Positions 9,396-18,662 of a stretch of DNA of 64,000 nucleotides are shown here, piece by piece. The stretch covers positions 1,240,001 through 1,304,000 of the forward strand of contig NZ_CP076023.1 in assembly GCF_018623035.1 (NCBI RefSeq), read 5' to 3'. This DNA comes from Cellulomonas dongxiuzhuiae (GTDB taxonomy: Bacteria; Actinomycetota; Actinomycetes; Actinomycetales; Cellulomonadaceae). The translations under genes were made by a program, and so were the position numbers. Numbering within the stretch: the stretch's first letter is position 1; the number at the start of each line of letters is the position of its first letter. The notes beneath the pieces are model-generated. The model had not been told where the DNA came from. It did not search any database and saw nothing but the letters and a program-made list of their open reading frames with translations.

Positions 9396-9935
9396 TCAGC
9401 ACTCCTCCTGCGAGCGCTCGTCCAGCAGCCAGTGCCCCGGCCCGGGGCGCAGGACGACGCGGCCGCAGCTGCCCGCCGCGTAGGTGACGTGCAGGACGGC
9501 GCGGTCGGCCGACTCCTCGCGCACCTCGACGACCGTCTCGGGCGGCTGGCCGGCCGCCGCGAACAGGGCGGCGGTCATCGTGATGAGGCTCGCGCAGTCG
9601 GTGACCCCAGGGACGCCCTGGGCCGTGAGCTGGTCGAGCATCCGCTGCGACAGCTCGGGCGTCATGTAGGCGCAGGCGGTCGCGGCGTCGGGTGCCCGGC
9701 TCGCGGCGAGCCAGGTCCGGAAGCTGCCCTCGGGGCCGGCCGGGTCGGCGGTGGCCGCGGGCGCGGACTCGGGGCCGGAGACGGGTGCCGACGTGGTGGG
9801 GCTCGGCGCGTCGGCCGCGGCGCTCGCGCTCGGGCTGCCCGACGCGTCGGGCGCGTCGGACGAGCACCCGGACAGGAGCGCGGCGCACAGCAGGGGCGCG
9901 ATCAGCCACGACGGACGGCGGGTGGTGCGGAGCAT
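9396..9935 (-). CDS. Small secreted lipoprotein of unknown function
   Basis: 179 residues. ATG 9935 is preferred, with GAGCAGG about 6 nt upstream; GTG 9941 is an alternative. A signal peptide ([15 protein letters not shown]) ends in a lipobox cysteine at about residue 25, followed by a 50-residue Ser/Ala/Pro/Thr linker and a compact domain with four cysteines ([22 protein letters not shown] and the C-terminal EEC) that could form two disulfides outside the membrane. The fold resembles the small NTF2-like domains common in actinobacterial lipoproteins, but I do not recognise a specific family. It lies between the two ilvD genes on the other strand, with its end 5 nt from the end of the first ilvD. 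Confidence 0.75.
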   Translation of the reverse strand: MLRTTRRPSWLIAPLLCAALLSGCSSDAPDASGSPSASAAADAPSPTTSAPVSGPESAPAATADPAGPEGSFRTWLAASRAPDAATACAYMTPELSQRMLDQLTAQGVPGVTDCASLITMTAALFAAAGQPPETVVEVREESADRAVLHVTYAAGSCGRVVLRPGPGHWLLDERSQEEC

Positions 9936-10004
9936 GGTCACCTGCTCATCCTGGCACCGCCGCGGCGGGCGGCGTCCGGCGCGCTGCGTGGCTATGGTCG
10001 CGAC

Positions 10005-11723
10005 ATGACTTCATCGCACGACGCGCCGGCACCGGGCATCGACATCAAGCCCCGCTCCCGGCAGGTGACGGACGGGCTCGAGGCGACGGCCGCGCGCGGC
10101 ATGTTGCGTGCCGTCGGGCTCGGGGACGACGACTTCGCGAAGCCGCAGATCGGTGTCGCGAGCTCGTGGAACGAGATCACGCCGTGCAACCTGTCGCTCG
10201 ACCGGCTGGCCAAGGCCGCCAAGAACGGTGTGCACGCGGCAGGCGGGTACCCCCTGGAGTTCGGCACGATCTCGGTGTCCGACGGCATCTCGATGGGCCA
10301 CGAGGGCATGCACTACTCGTTGGTCAGCCGCGACATCATCGCGGACAGCGTCGAGACCGTGATGATGGCCGAGCGGCTCGACGGCTCGGTGCTGCTGGCG
10401 GGCTGCGACAAGTCCCTGCCCGGCATGCTCATGGCGGCGGCGCGGCTGGACCTGGCGTCGGTGTTCCTCTACGCCGGCTCGATCATGCCCGGCTGGGTCA
10501 AGCTGTCGGACGGCACCGAGAAGGAGGTGACGATCATCGACGCGTTCGAGGCCGTCGGGGCGTGCGCGCGCGGGCTGATGTCGCGCGAGGACGTCGACCG
10601 CATCGAGCGCGCGATCTGCCCGGGCGAGGGCGCGTGCGGCGGCATGTACACCGCCAACACGATGGCGTCCGTCGCCGAGGCGATCGGCATGTCGATCCCC
10701 GGGTCGGCCGCGCCGCCCTCGGCGGACCGGCGCCGCGACCAGTTCGCGCACCGGTCGGGCGAGGCCGTGGTCGAGATGCTGCGTCGCGGCATCACGGCCC
10801 GCCAGATCATGACGAAGGAGGCGTTCGAGAACGCGATCGCCGTCGTCATGGCGTTCGGCGGGTCGACCAACGCGGTGCTGCACCTGCTGGCCATCGCGCA
10901 CGAGGCGGAGGTCGACCTCACGCTCGACGACTTCAGCCGGGTCGCGTCGCGCGTGCCCCACCTGGGCGACCTCAAGCCGTTCGGCCGGTACGTCATGAAC
11001 GACGTCGACCGGGTCGGGGGCGTGCCCGTCATCATGAAGGCCCTGCTCGACGCCGGGCTGCTGCACGGCGACTGCCTGACCGTCACGGGCCGCACGGTCG
11101 CCGAGAACCTCGCCGAGATCGCCCCGCCGGACCCCGACGGCAAGATCCTGCGCGCGCTGGACAACCCCATCCACCGCACGGGCGGCATCACGATCCTGTC
11201 CGGGTCCCTCGCCCCGGAGGGGTCGGTCGTGAAGTCCGCGGGCTTCGACTCCGACGTCTTCGAGGGGACCGCGCGCGTCTTCGAGCGCGAGCGGGCCGCG
11301 CTGGACGCGCTCGAGGACGGCACGATCCAGGCCGGTGACGTCGTCGTCATCCGGTACGAGGGCCCCAAGGGCGGGCCCGGGATGCGCGAGATGCTCGCCA
11401 TCACGGGGGCGATCAAGGGCGCCGGCCTCGGCAAGGACGTCCTGCTCGTGACCGACGGCCGCTTCTCGGGCGGCACGACGGGCCTGTGCGTGGGGCACAT
11501 CGCACCCGAGGCCGTCGACGCCGGCCCGATCGCGTTCGTCCGCGACGGCGACCGCATCCGGCTCGACGTCGCCCACGCGACGCTCGACCTGCTGGTGGAC
11601 GACGCCGAGCTCGCGCAGCGCCGTGCGGGCTGGTCGCCGCTGCCGCCGCGGTACACGCGCGGCGTGCTCGGCAAGTACCAGAAGCTCGTGCAGTCGGCCT
11701 CGAAGGGCGCCGTCCTGTACTGA
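10005..11723 (+). CDS. ilvD: Dihydroxy-acid dehydratase, actinobacterial [2Fe-2S]-type
   Basis: 572 residues, a paralogue of the first ilvD but from a different branch. Three candidate cluster cysteines are visible: in [24 protein letters not shown] and [14 protein letters not shown], the pattern of the oxygen-tolerant [2Fe-2S] enzymes of plants and mycobacteria. The C-terminal [16 protein letters not shown] is the conserved active-site loop. Start ATG 10005 is probably leaderless: TATGGT (9993-9998) ends 6 nt before it. This is likely the main biosynthetic enzyme, with the upstream copy as a conditional isozyme; some relatives of this fold dehydrate sugar acids, but the sequence looks like a true IlvD. 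Confidence 0.93.
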   Translation: MTSSHDAPAPGIDIKPRSRQVTDGLEATAARGMLRAVGLGDDDFAKPQIGVASSWNEITPCNLSLDRLAKAAKNGVHAAGGYPLEFGTISVSDGISMGHEGMHYSLVSRDIIADSVETVMMAERLDGSVLLAGCDKSLPGMLMAAARLDLASVFLYAGSIMPGWVKLSDGTEKEVTIIDAFEAVGACARGLMSREDVDRIERAICPGEGACGGMYTANTMASVAEAIGMSIPGSAAPPSADRRRDQFAHRSGEAVVEMLRRGITARQIMTKEAFENAIAVVMAFGGSTNAVLHLLAIAHEAEVDLTLDDFSRVASRVPHLGDLKPFGRYVMNDVDRVGGVPVIMKALLDAGLLHGDCLTVTGRTVAENLAEIAPPDPDGKILRALDNPIHRTGGITILSGSLAPEGSVVKSAGFDSDVFEGTARVFERERAALDALEDGTIQAGDVVVIRYEGPKGGPGMREMLAITGAIKGAGLGKDVLLVTDGRFSGGTTGLCVGHIAPEAVDAGPIAFVRDGDRIRLDVAHATLDLLVDDAELAQRRAGWSPLPPRYTRGVLGKYQKLVQSASKGAVLY

Positions 11724-11825
11724 GCGGCGCCCTCGAGCACCGCTGCGCGGGCGTGCTTCGGACTTTCGGTGCGAAGCCTGAACGTTTCGTGGTCCAGACG
11801 GGACGGGCGTCAGCCGCTTCCCTGG

Positions 11826-11850
11826 TCCCGTGTGCGGGCAGCACACGGGA
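11826..11850 (+). promoter_or_regulatory. Perfect hairpin next to the ribosome site of the carbohydrate-binding protein gene
   Basis: TCCCGTGTGC (11826-11835) and GCACACGGGA (11841-11850) are exact inverse complements around GGGCA. The 3' arm ends one base before GAAGGAG (11852-11858). It has no T-run, so it is not a typical intrinsic terminator; it may be mRNA structure that affects translation or stability, or a protein operator. Confidence 0.45.
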
Positions 11851-11863
11851 CGAAGGAGCAACG

Positions 11864-13579
11864 ATGCGACGAGGAACCACGGCCGCAGCGGTCGCCGGGC
11901 TGATCGTGACGAGCCTGGTCGGGACCGCCCCCGCAGCCGGTGCGGCGGAGCCGGCGGTGGAGGAGGCGCTCGCCGGCCACCTGCCGGTGCACGCCACCGC
12001 CCACGTGCTGGACTGGGACGCGGGCAGCGAGACGACGATCGGGCTGACGGGCTCGTCGGCGGTCGTGACCGGTGACGGCGCGAGCGCGGACGGGGGCACG
12101 GTCACCATCACCGCGCCGGGCACGTACCGCGTCAGCGGCGCGCTCGCGGACGGCGCGCTCGTCGTCGCGTCGGCGGGTGACGGCGTCGTGCGGGTGGTGC
12201 TCGACGGTGCCTCGATCACGTCGGCCACGACGTCGCCGCTGCAGGTGCAGGACGCGGGCGAGGTGGCCGTGGTCCTCGCCGACGGCTCGACGAACACCCT
12301 GACCGACGCCGCCACGTACACCTACCCCGAGGGTGTCGACGAGCCGAACGCCGCGCTGTTCTCCTCGGCCGACCTCACGATCGCCGGGGGCGGTGCCCTG
12401 ACCGTGGTCGGCAACGCGAACGACGGGATCGCGTCCAAGGACGGCCTGGTGCTCGCGGGCGGGAGGCTCACGGTGCGCGCCGCCGACGACGGCGTCCGCG
12501 GCAAGGACTACCTCCAGGTGACAGGGGGCACCCTCGACGTCACGGCGACCGGCGACGGCCTGAAGTCCGACGACGACGCACCCGAGGGCGGGTTCGTGCA
12601 CGTCGCCGGCGGCAGCACGACCGTGACGTCCGGGGACGACGGCGTCACGGCCGCGTCCGACGTGGTCGTCTCGGGCGGGGACCTCGGGGTGACCGCCGGC
12701 GGCGGCGCCGCGGGGACGGGACAGGGCGCGAAGGGCCTCGTCGGCGACGCGTCGGTCGTGCTGGGCGGCGGCGCGCTCGTGGTGGACGCGATCGACGACG
12801 CCGTCCACTCCGACGGCACGATCCGCGTCGCGTCCGGCAGCGCGACGCTCGCGACCGGCGAGGACGGCATCGACGCCGGTGAGCGGCTCGCGGTCTCGGG
12901 CGGTGCGCTGGTCGTCAGGACGTCCGTCGAGGGGCTGGAGTCGAAGGTCGTCGAGATCTCGGGTGGCCTGGTCGAGGTCACGGCGACGGATGACGCGATC
13001 AACGCCGCCGACCCCGCGGCGCCCGACTCGATGGACGTGCTGCCCGGGGTCCACGTCGCTGTCAGCGGCGGCCGGCTCGTGCTGCACTCGGCCGTCGGTG
13101 ACGGCCTGGACTCCAACGGGACGGGCGCGATCTCGGGCGGCACGATGTACGTCGACGGCTCGACCGAGTGGGTCAACTCCGCCCTGGACGTCACCGGGGA
13201 CTTCCAGGTCACCGGCGGGACCGTCGTCGGGACGAGCCACGGCGGTCACGTGGCCACGCCGGCGACCACGTCACCCCAGACCTGGGTGTCGCTCAGCTCG
13301 CAGCAGCCCGCCGGCACGCTGATGCACGTGCTCGCGCCCGACGGCACGGTCGTCGTCTCGTTCCGGACCATGAAGGCCCAGGGCAACGTCCTGGTGTCCA
13401 GCAGCGCCCTCGTCGCGGGAACGCAGTACCGGCTCGCCGTCGGCGGTGCCGCCGCGGGGCCCGTGCTGGGCGGGTACTACGAGATGCCGGGCGACGCGTC
13501 CGCGGCGACCGTCGTCGCGACCGCCACCGCGGGCACCGCGCCGGCGCCGGGCGGCTGGGGAGGGTGGCCGCCGCGCTGA
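11864..13579 (+). CDS. Secreted carbohydrate-binding protein, Cthe_2159-like beta-helix
   Basis: 571 residues. Start ATG 11864 follows GAAGGAG. A Sec signal peptide (AGLIVTSLVGTAPAAGAAEP) is cut near AGA-AE. The mature protein is built of repeated beta-strand turns with Asp/Gly-rich loops: DGIASKDGLVL, DDGVRGKDYLQVTGG, GDGLKSDDDAP, EDGIDAGERLAVSGG, DDAINAADPA. This recurring D-x-I/V-x-x-x-x pattern matches the right-handed beta-helix of Cthe_2159, a calcium-binding, cellulose- and acidic-polysaccharide-binding protein of Clostridium thermocellum. The last about 100 residues form a separate region with a Gly/Trp/Pro-rich end. It is probably extracellular and may hold cells or enzymes on plant cell wall; no catalytic residues are evident. 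It stands alone between ilvD and the adenylation operon. Confidence 0.8.
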   Translation: MRRGTTAAAVAGLIVTSLVGTAPAAGAAEPAVEEALAGHLPVHATAHVLDWDAGSETTIGLTGSSAVVTGDGASADGGTVTITAPGTYRVSGALADGALVVASAGDGVVRVVLDGASITSATTSPLQVQDAGEVAVVLADGSTNTLTDAATYTYPEGVDEPNAALFSSADLTIAGGGALTVVGNANDGIASKDGLVLAGGRLTVRAADDGVRGKDYLQVTGGTLDVTATGDGLKSDDDAPEGGFVHVAGGSTTVTSGDDGVTAASDVVVSGGDLGVTAGGGAAGTGQGAKGLVGDASVVLGGGALVVDAIDDAVHSDGTIRVASGSATLATGEDGIDAGERLAVSGGALVVRTSVEGLESKVVEISGGLVEVTATDDAINAADPAAPDSMDVLPGVHVAVSGGRLVLHSAVGDGLDSNGTGAISGGTMYVDGSTEWVNSALDVTGDFQVTGGTVVGTSHGGHVATPATTSPQTWVSLSSQQPAGTLMHVLAPDGTVVVSFRTMKAQGNVLVSSSALVAGTQYRLAVGGAAAGPVLGGYYEMPGDASAATVVATATAGTAPAPGGWGGWPPR

Positions 13580-13710
13580 CGAGGGCGCGCTGACCAGGAC
13601 GCGCACGAAGGGGGCGCCCGGGAGGGCGGACGTGCGGCTGACCGGGTGAAACGTGTCCGCAGGGTGCGCCCGCCCTCCCCGGTGCGTGCGCGATCGGCGA
13701 TGGTGTGCGC

Positions 13711-15351
13711 ATGACCACCGACCGACGTGATCCCCTCGTCCGGCCGGGGACCACACCGCGCGCGAGCGCGGTGCGGCAGGCCGCGCTGCGGATCGCCACG
13801 TGGGGTGTGACCACGGTGTACCGCGCCTACCGCCTGCACCCGGCGCTGTGGCGGTTCACGGCCCGCAACTACCACCCGGCGATGGAGCGGTTCGCCCGGC
13901 TCAACGCCTGGATGATCTGCCAGCACGCGTACCTCGACGTCCCGGCGTACCGGCACTACGTGGACGAGGCGGGGTTCCGGTTCCGGTGGTGGGACCTGAC
14001 TGCCTACCGGCCGACGTCGAAGCACGAGTACGTCGACCGGTACCCCGAGGACGTCCGCTGCTGGGACGGGCTCATCGAGACCGTCGGGACCGTCGTCGAC
14101 GAGTCGAGCGGCTCGTCGGGCACGCCCTACAACTGGATGCGCTCGCGGCGCGAGCTGGTGACCGTGCACAAGAACGTCGCCGGGTACGTGACGTCGCTGT
14201 TCGGCACGCGGCGGCTGTTCGCGATCAACGCGTTCTCGATGGGCGCGTGGGCCACCGGCACCAACACCGGCATCGCGATGTCGCGCATCGCGATGGTCAA
14301 GAACACCGGCCCGGACATCGACAAGATCGTCGACACGCTGCGGCACTTCGGCCCCCGGTACACCTACCTGGTCTGCGCCTACCCGCCCTTCCTCAAGCAC
14401 CTGCGCGACCGGCTCGACGCCGACGGCTTCGACTGGGACGCCTACGACCTCAACGGGTTCGTCGGCGGCGAGGCGCTGACCGAGGGCCTGCGCGACTACC
14501 TGGAGGACCGGTTCGGCCGCGTCTACTCGGGCTACGGCGCGTCCGACCTGACGATCGGCATGGCGGGGGAGAGCGATCTCGCCGTGTGGGTGCGGCGCAC
14601 GCTTGCCGCGGGCGGGCCGCTGCGCGACGCGCTGCTCGGGGCCGACGAGACGCGCACGCCGATGGTGTTCCAGTACAACCCGCTCGAGACGTACATGGAG
14701 ACCACGGCGGACCGGCACCTGCTGGTGACGCTCAACTCGGCCGACATCATGAGCCCCAAGCTGCGGTACGACATCGGCGACGAGGCGCAGATCGTCACGT
14801 TCGACGCCATGAAGGCCGCGATCGCGGCGCTGCCGGAGCCGCAGTGCGACCGGCTCGCGTTCGGCTTCGAGCGCGCGTACGCGGTCCAGCGGATGCGCCT
14901 GCCGTTCCTGCTGCTGTACGGCCGCAAGGACTCCACCGTCTCGTACATGGGCGCCAACCTGTACCCCCTCGACGTCGAGAACGGCCTGTACCTCGACAAC
15001 CCGCACGCGGCCGTCATCGAGTCGTTCAAGCTGGCGCTCGTCGACGTGGGTGACCACGAGCAGCGCCCGGCGATCCACCTGCAGCTGCGGGCGGACGCGG
15101 ACGTGACCGCCGACGAGCGGGCGGACCTCGCCGAGCGAGCCGCCGCAGGCGTCCTGGCGCACCTCGCGTCGGTGTCGCGTGACGTCGCGCAGTCGCTCGA
15201 GGAGGACCCGACGTCGGGCGACCTGCGGGTGCACGTCCACGACCACGGCACGGGCCCCTTCGCGGGCGGCAGCACGAAGATCAAGAACGTGTACCTCGTC
15301 GACGCCGCCGACAGGGACCCGTCGACGACCCACCCCGGACGCACGGCCTGA
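13711..15351 (+). CDS. PaaK/CapK-like adenylate-forming enzyme
   Basis: 546 residues. ATG 13711 is preceded by GATGGT with a 6-nt gap, suggesting a leaderless start; an in-frame GTG 6 nt upstream would fall inside the spacer. The protein has the phosphate-binding loop ESSGSSGTPYNW (about residue 132), YSGYGASDLTIGMAGE, and RYDIGDEAQIV plus GRKDSTVSYMGANLYPLDVE towards the C-terminus, the layout of phenylacetate-CoA ligase-like enzymes (COG1541). Such enzymes activate a carboxylate with ATP and pass it to CoA, a carrier or an amine. No carrier protein or thioesterase is nearby, so the acyl acceptor may be an amine used by the GNAT encoded two genes later. First gene of a coupled four-gene operon; substrate unknown. 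Confidence 0.82.
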   Translation: MTTDRRDPLVRPGTTPRASAVRQAALRIATWGVTTVYRAYRLHPALWRFTARNYHPAMERFARLNAWMICQHAYLDVPAYRHYVDEAGFRFRWWDLTAYRPTSKHEYVDRYPEDVRCWDGLIETVGTVVDESSGSSGTPYNWMRSRRELVTVHKNVAGYVTSLFGTRRLFAINAFSMGAWATGTNTGIAMSRIAMVKNTGPDIDKIVDTLRHFGPRYTYLVCAYPPFLKHLRDRLDADGFDWDAYDLNGFVGGEALTEGLRDYLEDRFGRVYSGYGASDLTIGMAGESDLAVWVRRTLAAGGPLRDALLGADETRTPMVFQYNPLETYMETTADRHLLVTLNSADIMSPKLRYDIGDEAQIVTFDAMKAAIAALPEPQCDRLAFGFERAYAVQRMRLPFLLLYGRKDSTVSYMGANLYPLDVENGLYLDNPHAAVIESFKLALVDVGDHEQRPAIHLQLRADADVTADERADLAERAAAGVLAHLASVSRDVAQSLEEDPTSGDLRVHVHDHGTGPFAGGSTKIKNVYLVDAADRDPSTTHPGRTA

Positions 15352-16151
15352 TGCGCACGCGCGACTTCTCCCGGGCGCCCGCCCCGGCCCGTGCGGACGC
15401 GCTCGTGGTCGTGGAGCGGCCGGGCGCCGGTGCGGCGTGGGTGCGTGCGACCCGGCGCGCGGCGCGCGCCGCGGACGGCCACCTCTGGAGCGTCGGGCTG
15501 CGGGCGCGCGACGGTGCGGGTGCGGTGCGCGGCCGTGTGGTGTGCTTCGCGACGGTGGCGCACGCGCAGCGGTTCACGGCGGGTCTCGACCTCGCGCGGG
15601 ACCGCGTCCGCACGTTCTGCGCCGACCCCGACGGCTACGCCAACGGTGTGTGGCGTGCCGAGGGTGACGTCATGGCGCACGTCGAGCGGTTCTCCCCGAC
15701 GAGCAGCGAGAGGGCGCAGGGCCGGCTCCCCCCGAGCGTCGCGCCGGCCCCGCCGCGTCGCGACCGTCGTGCACGCACCCCCGGGCCCGCGTCGTCTCCC
15801 GCGCCGGTCGCGGGTGCGCGCGGCACCCCGGCCCGGGCCGGGGCGATGTTCCTCGGTGCCACGCGCTACCGCGGGCCCCACTCGTGGGCCGTGCTCGCGC
15901 GCGAGTGGTACCCCATGGTCGCCGCCATGCGGCGCATGACGGGCTACGTGTGGCACCGCGTGTACTGGGAGCCCCCGTTCACGCTCGGGACGCTCGCGTT
16001 CTTCACGGACCGGGACGCGCTGATGGTCTTCGCGCGCATCCCCGCCCACCGGCGCCTCATGACGTGGATCACGCGCGACCGCAGGCACGGCACCGGCGGG
16101 TACATCCGCGTGCACCTCGCCGACGCGGGCCGCCCGGGCGAGGTGCCGTGA
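15351..16151 (+). CDS. Unknown protein, two halves joined by a proline-rich linker
   Basis: 266 residues; ATG 15351 shares a base with the preceding stop, so translation is coupled. The first about 110 residues and the last about 95 residues are ordered-looking domains, separated by a Pro/Arg/Ala-rich linker. The C-terminal part (FLGATRYRGPHSWAVLAREW, then LAFFTDRDALMVFARIPAHR) resembles dimeric alpha-beta barrel, monooxygenase-like proteins, and the N-terminal half shows a similar order of features (VVCFATVAHAQRF, then GVWRAEGDVMAHVERF), so the gene may be an internal duplication. This is inference from pattern only. No metal or flavin motif is obvious. It may act as a structural or cofactor-free oxygenase component of the pathway encoded by the operon. 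Confidence 0.6.
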   Translation: MRTRDFSRAPAPARADALVVVERPGAGAAWVRATRRAARAADGHLWSVGLRARDGAGAVRGRVVCFATVAHAQRFTAGLDLARDRVRTFCADPDGYANGVWRAEGDVMAHVERFSPTSSERAQGRLPPSVAPAPPRRDRRARTPGPASSPAPVAGARGTPARAGAMFLGATRYRGPHSWAVLAREWYPMVAAMRRMTGYVWHRVYWEPPFTLGTLAFFTDRDALMVFARIPAHRRLMTWITRDRRHGTGGYIRVHLADAGRPGEVP

Positions 16152-17299
16152 GCGGCCTCGCCGTCGTGCCGGTCGCCTCGCGCGCGGACCTGCGCGACTT
16201 CCTCGACCTGCCCCTGCGGCTGCACCCCCGCCACCTGGCGGTGCCGCTGCTCGCGTCGACCGTGGAGTCCTGGTGGCGCGGGACGTCGCCGCACCCCGAG
16301 CCGGTCGAGCTCCTGCTCGTGCGCGACGCGGCCGGGCGGGCGGTGGGTCGCACCACGGTCCACACCGACGCGCGGCTCGACGCGCGGCTGGGGGCCCGGT
16401 CGCTGCTGTTCGGTGCGACCGAGTTCAGGGACGCCGACGCCGCGCGTGCGCTCGTCGCCGCGCTCGAGGCGCGCGCCGCCGGCCACGCACAGCTGTTCGG
16501 TCCCGTGGCGCTGCTGCCCAACCAGTCCGGCGGGGTCGTCACGTCGGGCTTCGAGCACCGCGGGTTCGTCGACTCGCCGTGGAACCCGGCCTGGGTCCCC
16601 GCGACGTACGAGGCCCTGGGCTTCGCGCGCTGGGGCGAGTCCGACACGTGGGTCGTCGACGTCGCCGCGTCGTCCGCGGGGGACCTGCCGTCGCAGGACG
16701 AGTGGCGCGCGGCGGGTCTGCGCCTGGAGCGCGGGCGACGCTCGCAGCTCGCGCGTCTCGTGCCCGAGGTGCTCGCGGTGCTCAACCGCTCGTTCGCCGC
16801 GCTGCCGTACTACACGTCCATCACCGAGCAGGAGATGGCGGCGGCGACCGACGGGCTGGGCCACCTCGTCGACGAGGACCTGCTGCTGCTCGCGCGCGAC
16901 GCCGCGACCGGCGCGCTCGTGGCGTTCGTGCTGGTGGTCCCGGACATCACGGCCTACGTGCAGCGCGTCGGTGGCCGCCTCGGGCTGCTGCAGCAGCTGC
17001 TCCTGCTCGCGACACGGGGTCGCTACCGGCGCGAGGCGGTCCTCATCATCCAGGGCACCGATCCCGACCGGCAGGGGCAGGGCGTGCTCACGCTGCTGAC
17101 GCGCACTCTGCACGCGCACCTCGCGACGGGCGGATACGCCCGGCTGCGCTCGACGTTCGTCGGGCGGGACAACCCCGCCTCCGCGCGGCAGTTCCAGCGC
17201 GTCGGCGGGCGTCCCCTGCACGGCGTGACGTTCTACCGTCGGCCGCTGCCGCCGCCGGACGCGACGACCGCCCGCGTGGCGGCGGAGGAGACCCCATGA
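16148..17299 (+). CDS. Long GNAT-superfamily acyltransferase
   Basis: 383 residues; GTG 16148 overlaps the previous stop by 4 nt (GTGA). An N-terminal part containing FGPVALLPNQSGGVVTSGFE and RGFVDSPWNPAWVPATYEAL is followed by a C-terminal acetyltransferase-like region (about 230-370) with VLIIQGTDPDRQGQGVLTLL, the acyl-CoA pyrophosphate-binding loop position, and RLRSTFVGRDNPASARQFQR. This two-part, about 380-residue form is a poorly characterised actinobacterial and proteobacterial group distinct from short GNATs. It could join the acyl group activated by the first gene product to an amine. Substrates are not predictable. Confidence 0.72.
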   Translation: MSGLAVVPVASRADLRDFLDLPLRLHPRHLAVPLLASTVESWWRGTSPHPEPVELLLVRDAAGRAVGRTTVHTDARLDARLGARSLLFGATEFRDADAARALVAALEARAAGHAQLFGPVALLPNQSGGVVTSGFEHRGFVDSPWNPAWVPATYEALGFARWGESDTWVVDVAASSAGDLPSQDEWRAAGLRLERGRRSQLARLVPEVLAVLNRSFAALPYYTSITEQEMAAATDGLGHLVDEDLLLLARDAATGALVAFVLVVPDITAYVQRVGGRLGLLQQLLLLATRGRYRREAVLIIQGTDPDRQGQGVLTLLTRTLHAHLATGGYARLRSTFVGRDNPASARQFQRVGGRPLHGVTFYRRPLPPPDATTARVAAEETP

Positions 17300-18390
17300 G
17301 CTCGACGCACGACCACGACCTGCACGCCTGGGTCCGGACCGCGGGGCGTGCACCGTCCGCGCACAACACCCAGCCGTGGTCGGTGCGCGTGCTCGACGAC
17401 CGCATCGAGGTCGCGGTCGTCCCCGACCGGGTCCTGGCCGCGGGCGACCCGTCCTTCCGTGACCTGCTGCTGTCGCTCGGGGCCTGGGTCGAGTGCGTCG
17501 CGGTCGCCGCGGCGGCCGACGGTCGGGGCGTGACGGTCGAGCCGATGCCGCACCTGGACCGCCTCGAGGACCTGCCGGTGCGGGGCCCGGCCGACCCGGA
17601 CGCACCGGTCCTCGTGCTGCGGCCCGACGCGACGGCGTACGCGACACCCTTCACGCCGCGCGACGTGGACGAGCGACGGGCGGACCGCGGACGTCTCGAC
17701 CGCGCCCCCGACCTGCGGGCCGATCTCCCGGCGCTGCCGCCGTGGCTCGTGCTGCTCCAGGTGGACGACCCGGCCATGCGCCACCTGGTGCGGCTGGGGA
17801 CGGCGTGGACCGCCTCGCGGCGCGCGGTGGCGGCCGAGCTCATCCGGTGGCTGCGCCTGAGCCCGACCCACCCGCGGTACGCACGCGACGGCATGACCGA
17901 CCGCATGCTGCGGCTGCCGCCCGTCGCGGCCCGCGTGGCCGCACCGCTCACGCGTCGCCCGGGGCTGCACGACGCGACGCTGACGGTGGCGGGCTGGGCG
18001 GGTCGTGCCGTCGAGGCGGTGGTGCGCGCGCGACCGCTGCCGCCCGCGCCCGGGCCAGGCGAGCCGCTCGAGGGCCCGCAGCACCTGGTGCTCGTCGCCC
18101 GCACGCCCGGCGTGCTCGGGGCCACGGAGGCGCTCGACGCGCGGCTCGGGCTGCCGCCGGCGGACGTGGTCGAGGCGGGGCGGGCGCTGCAGCGCACGTG
18201 GCTGCACGCGGCACGTGCGGGTCTCGCCGTCGCACCCCACTCCGAGGTGGTCGACTCGCCGCACGCCGTCGCCGGGCTGCGCCGTCGCCTGGGGCTGCGC
18301 CGGTCGCAGGTCGCGCTCGCGGTCTTCAGCGTGGGCCGGCCGGCGGCGCCGGTGCCGCGCTCGCCGCGGCTCACGGACCGCACCGGCTGA
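17296..18390 (+). CDS. Acg-type nitroreductase-like flavin oxidoreductase
   Basis: 364 residues; ATG 17296 overlaps the previous stop (ATGA). The N-terminal WVRTAGRAPSAHNTQPWSVR is the flavin-binding opening of the nitroreductase fold, and a second, diverged half occupies the C-terminus (AGLAVAPHSEVVDSPHAVAG), as in the fused single-chain Acg (Rv2032) family of actinobacteria. Classical nitroreductases are homodimers of about 200 residues; the fusion explains the length. Acg itself is reported to bind FMN without easy turnover, so a catalytic or flavin-storage role are both possible. Last gene of the coupled operon; it could oxidise or reduce the acyl-amide product. Confidence 0.78.
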   Translation: MSSTHDHDLHAWVRTAGRAPSAHNTQPWSVRVLDDRIEVAVVPDRVLAAGDPSFRDLLLSLGAWVECVAVAAAADGRGVTVEPMPHLDRLEDLPVRGPADPDAPVLVLRPDATAYATPFTPRDVDERRADRGRLDRAPDLRADLPALPPWLVLLQVDDPAMRHLVRLGTAWTASRRAVAAELIRWLRLSPTHPRYARDGMTDRMLRLPPVAARVAAPLTRRPGLHDATLTVAGWAGRAVEAVVRARPLPPAPGPGEPLEGPQHLVLVARTPGVLGATEALDARLGLPPADVVEAGRALQRTWLHAARAGLAVAPHSEVVDSPHAVAGLRRRLGLRRSQVALAVFSVGRPAAPVPRSPRLTDRTG

Positions 18391-18543
18391 CCGCTCGTGC
18401 GCGGGCACGCGCCGCGGCCGCGAACGGCGAAGCCCCCCGGGTTCGGCCCGGACAGCGTCCGGTCCCGGCTGGGTGCGGAGCAGGGCGATGAGCCCGTGCG
18501 TGAGCACGACGAACGTCGTGCGCACGTGTGCGATCTCCACGCA

Positions 18544-18558
18544 GTTGACAGAGTCAAC
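18544..18558. promoter_or_regulatory. Candidate operator upstream of the GH13 gene
   Basis: GTTGAC-AGA-GTCAAC is a perfect 6-bp inverted repeat about 105 nt before the GH13 start, in the 272-bp gap 18391-18662 that otherwise holds no gene. TTGACA inside it could also be a -35 element. A local regulator gene is absent, so a remote regulator would be needed. Confidence 0.35.
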
Positions 18559-18662
18559 GCGACGATGGGCCGAACGTCCCGATCTGCCCGACCTCGGGAT
18601 GTGCGTGCGGTGAGCCCGTGCGAGGGTCGAGGTCCCGAGGCCGACGACCCCGAGGAGCACAC

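Noticed and set aside
13580..13710. Possible small gene or terminator between the carbohydrate-binding protein and the adenylation operon
   Set aside because: GGGAGGGCGG and CCGCCCTCCC can pair but are over 40 nt apart, and no frame with a start signal is longer than a few codons. Only the GATGGT promoter hexamer is supported.
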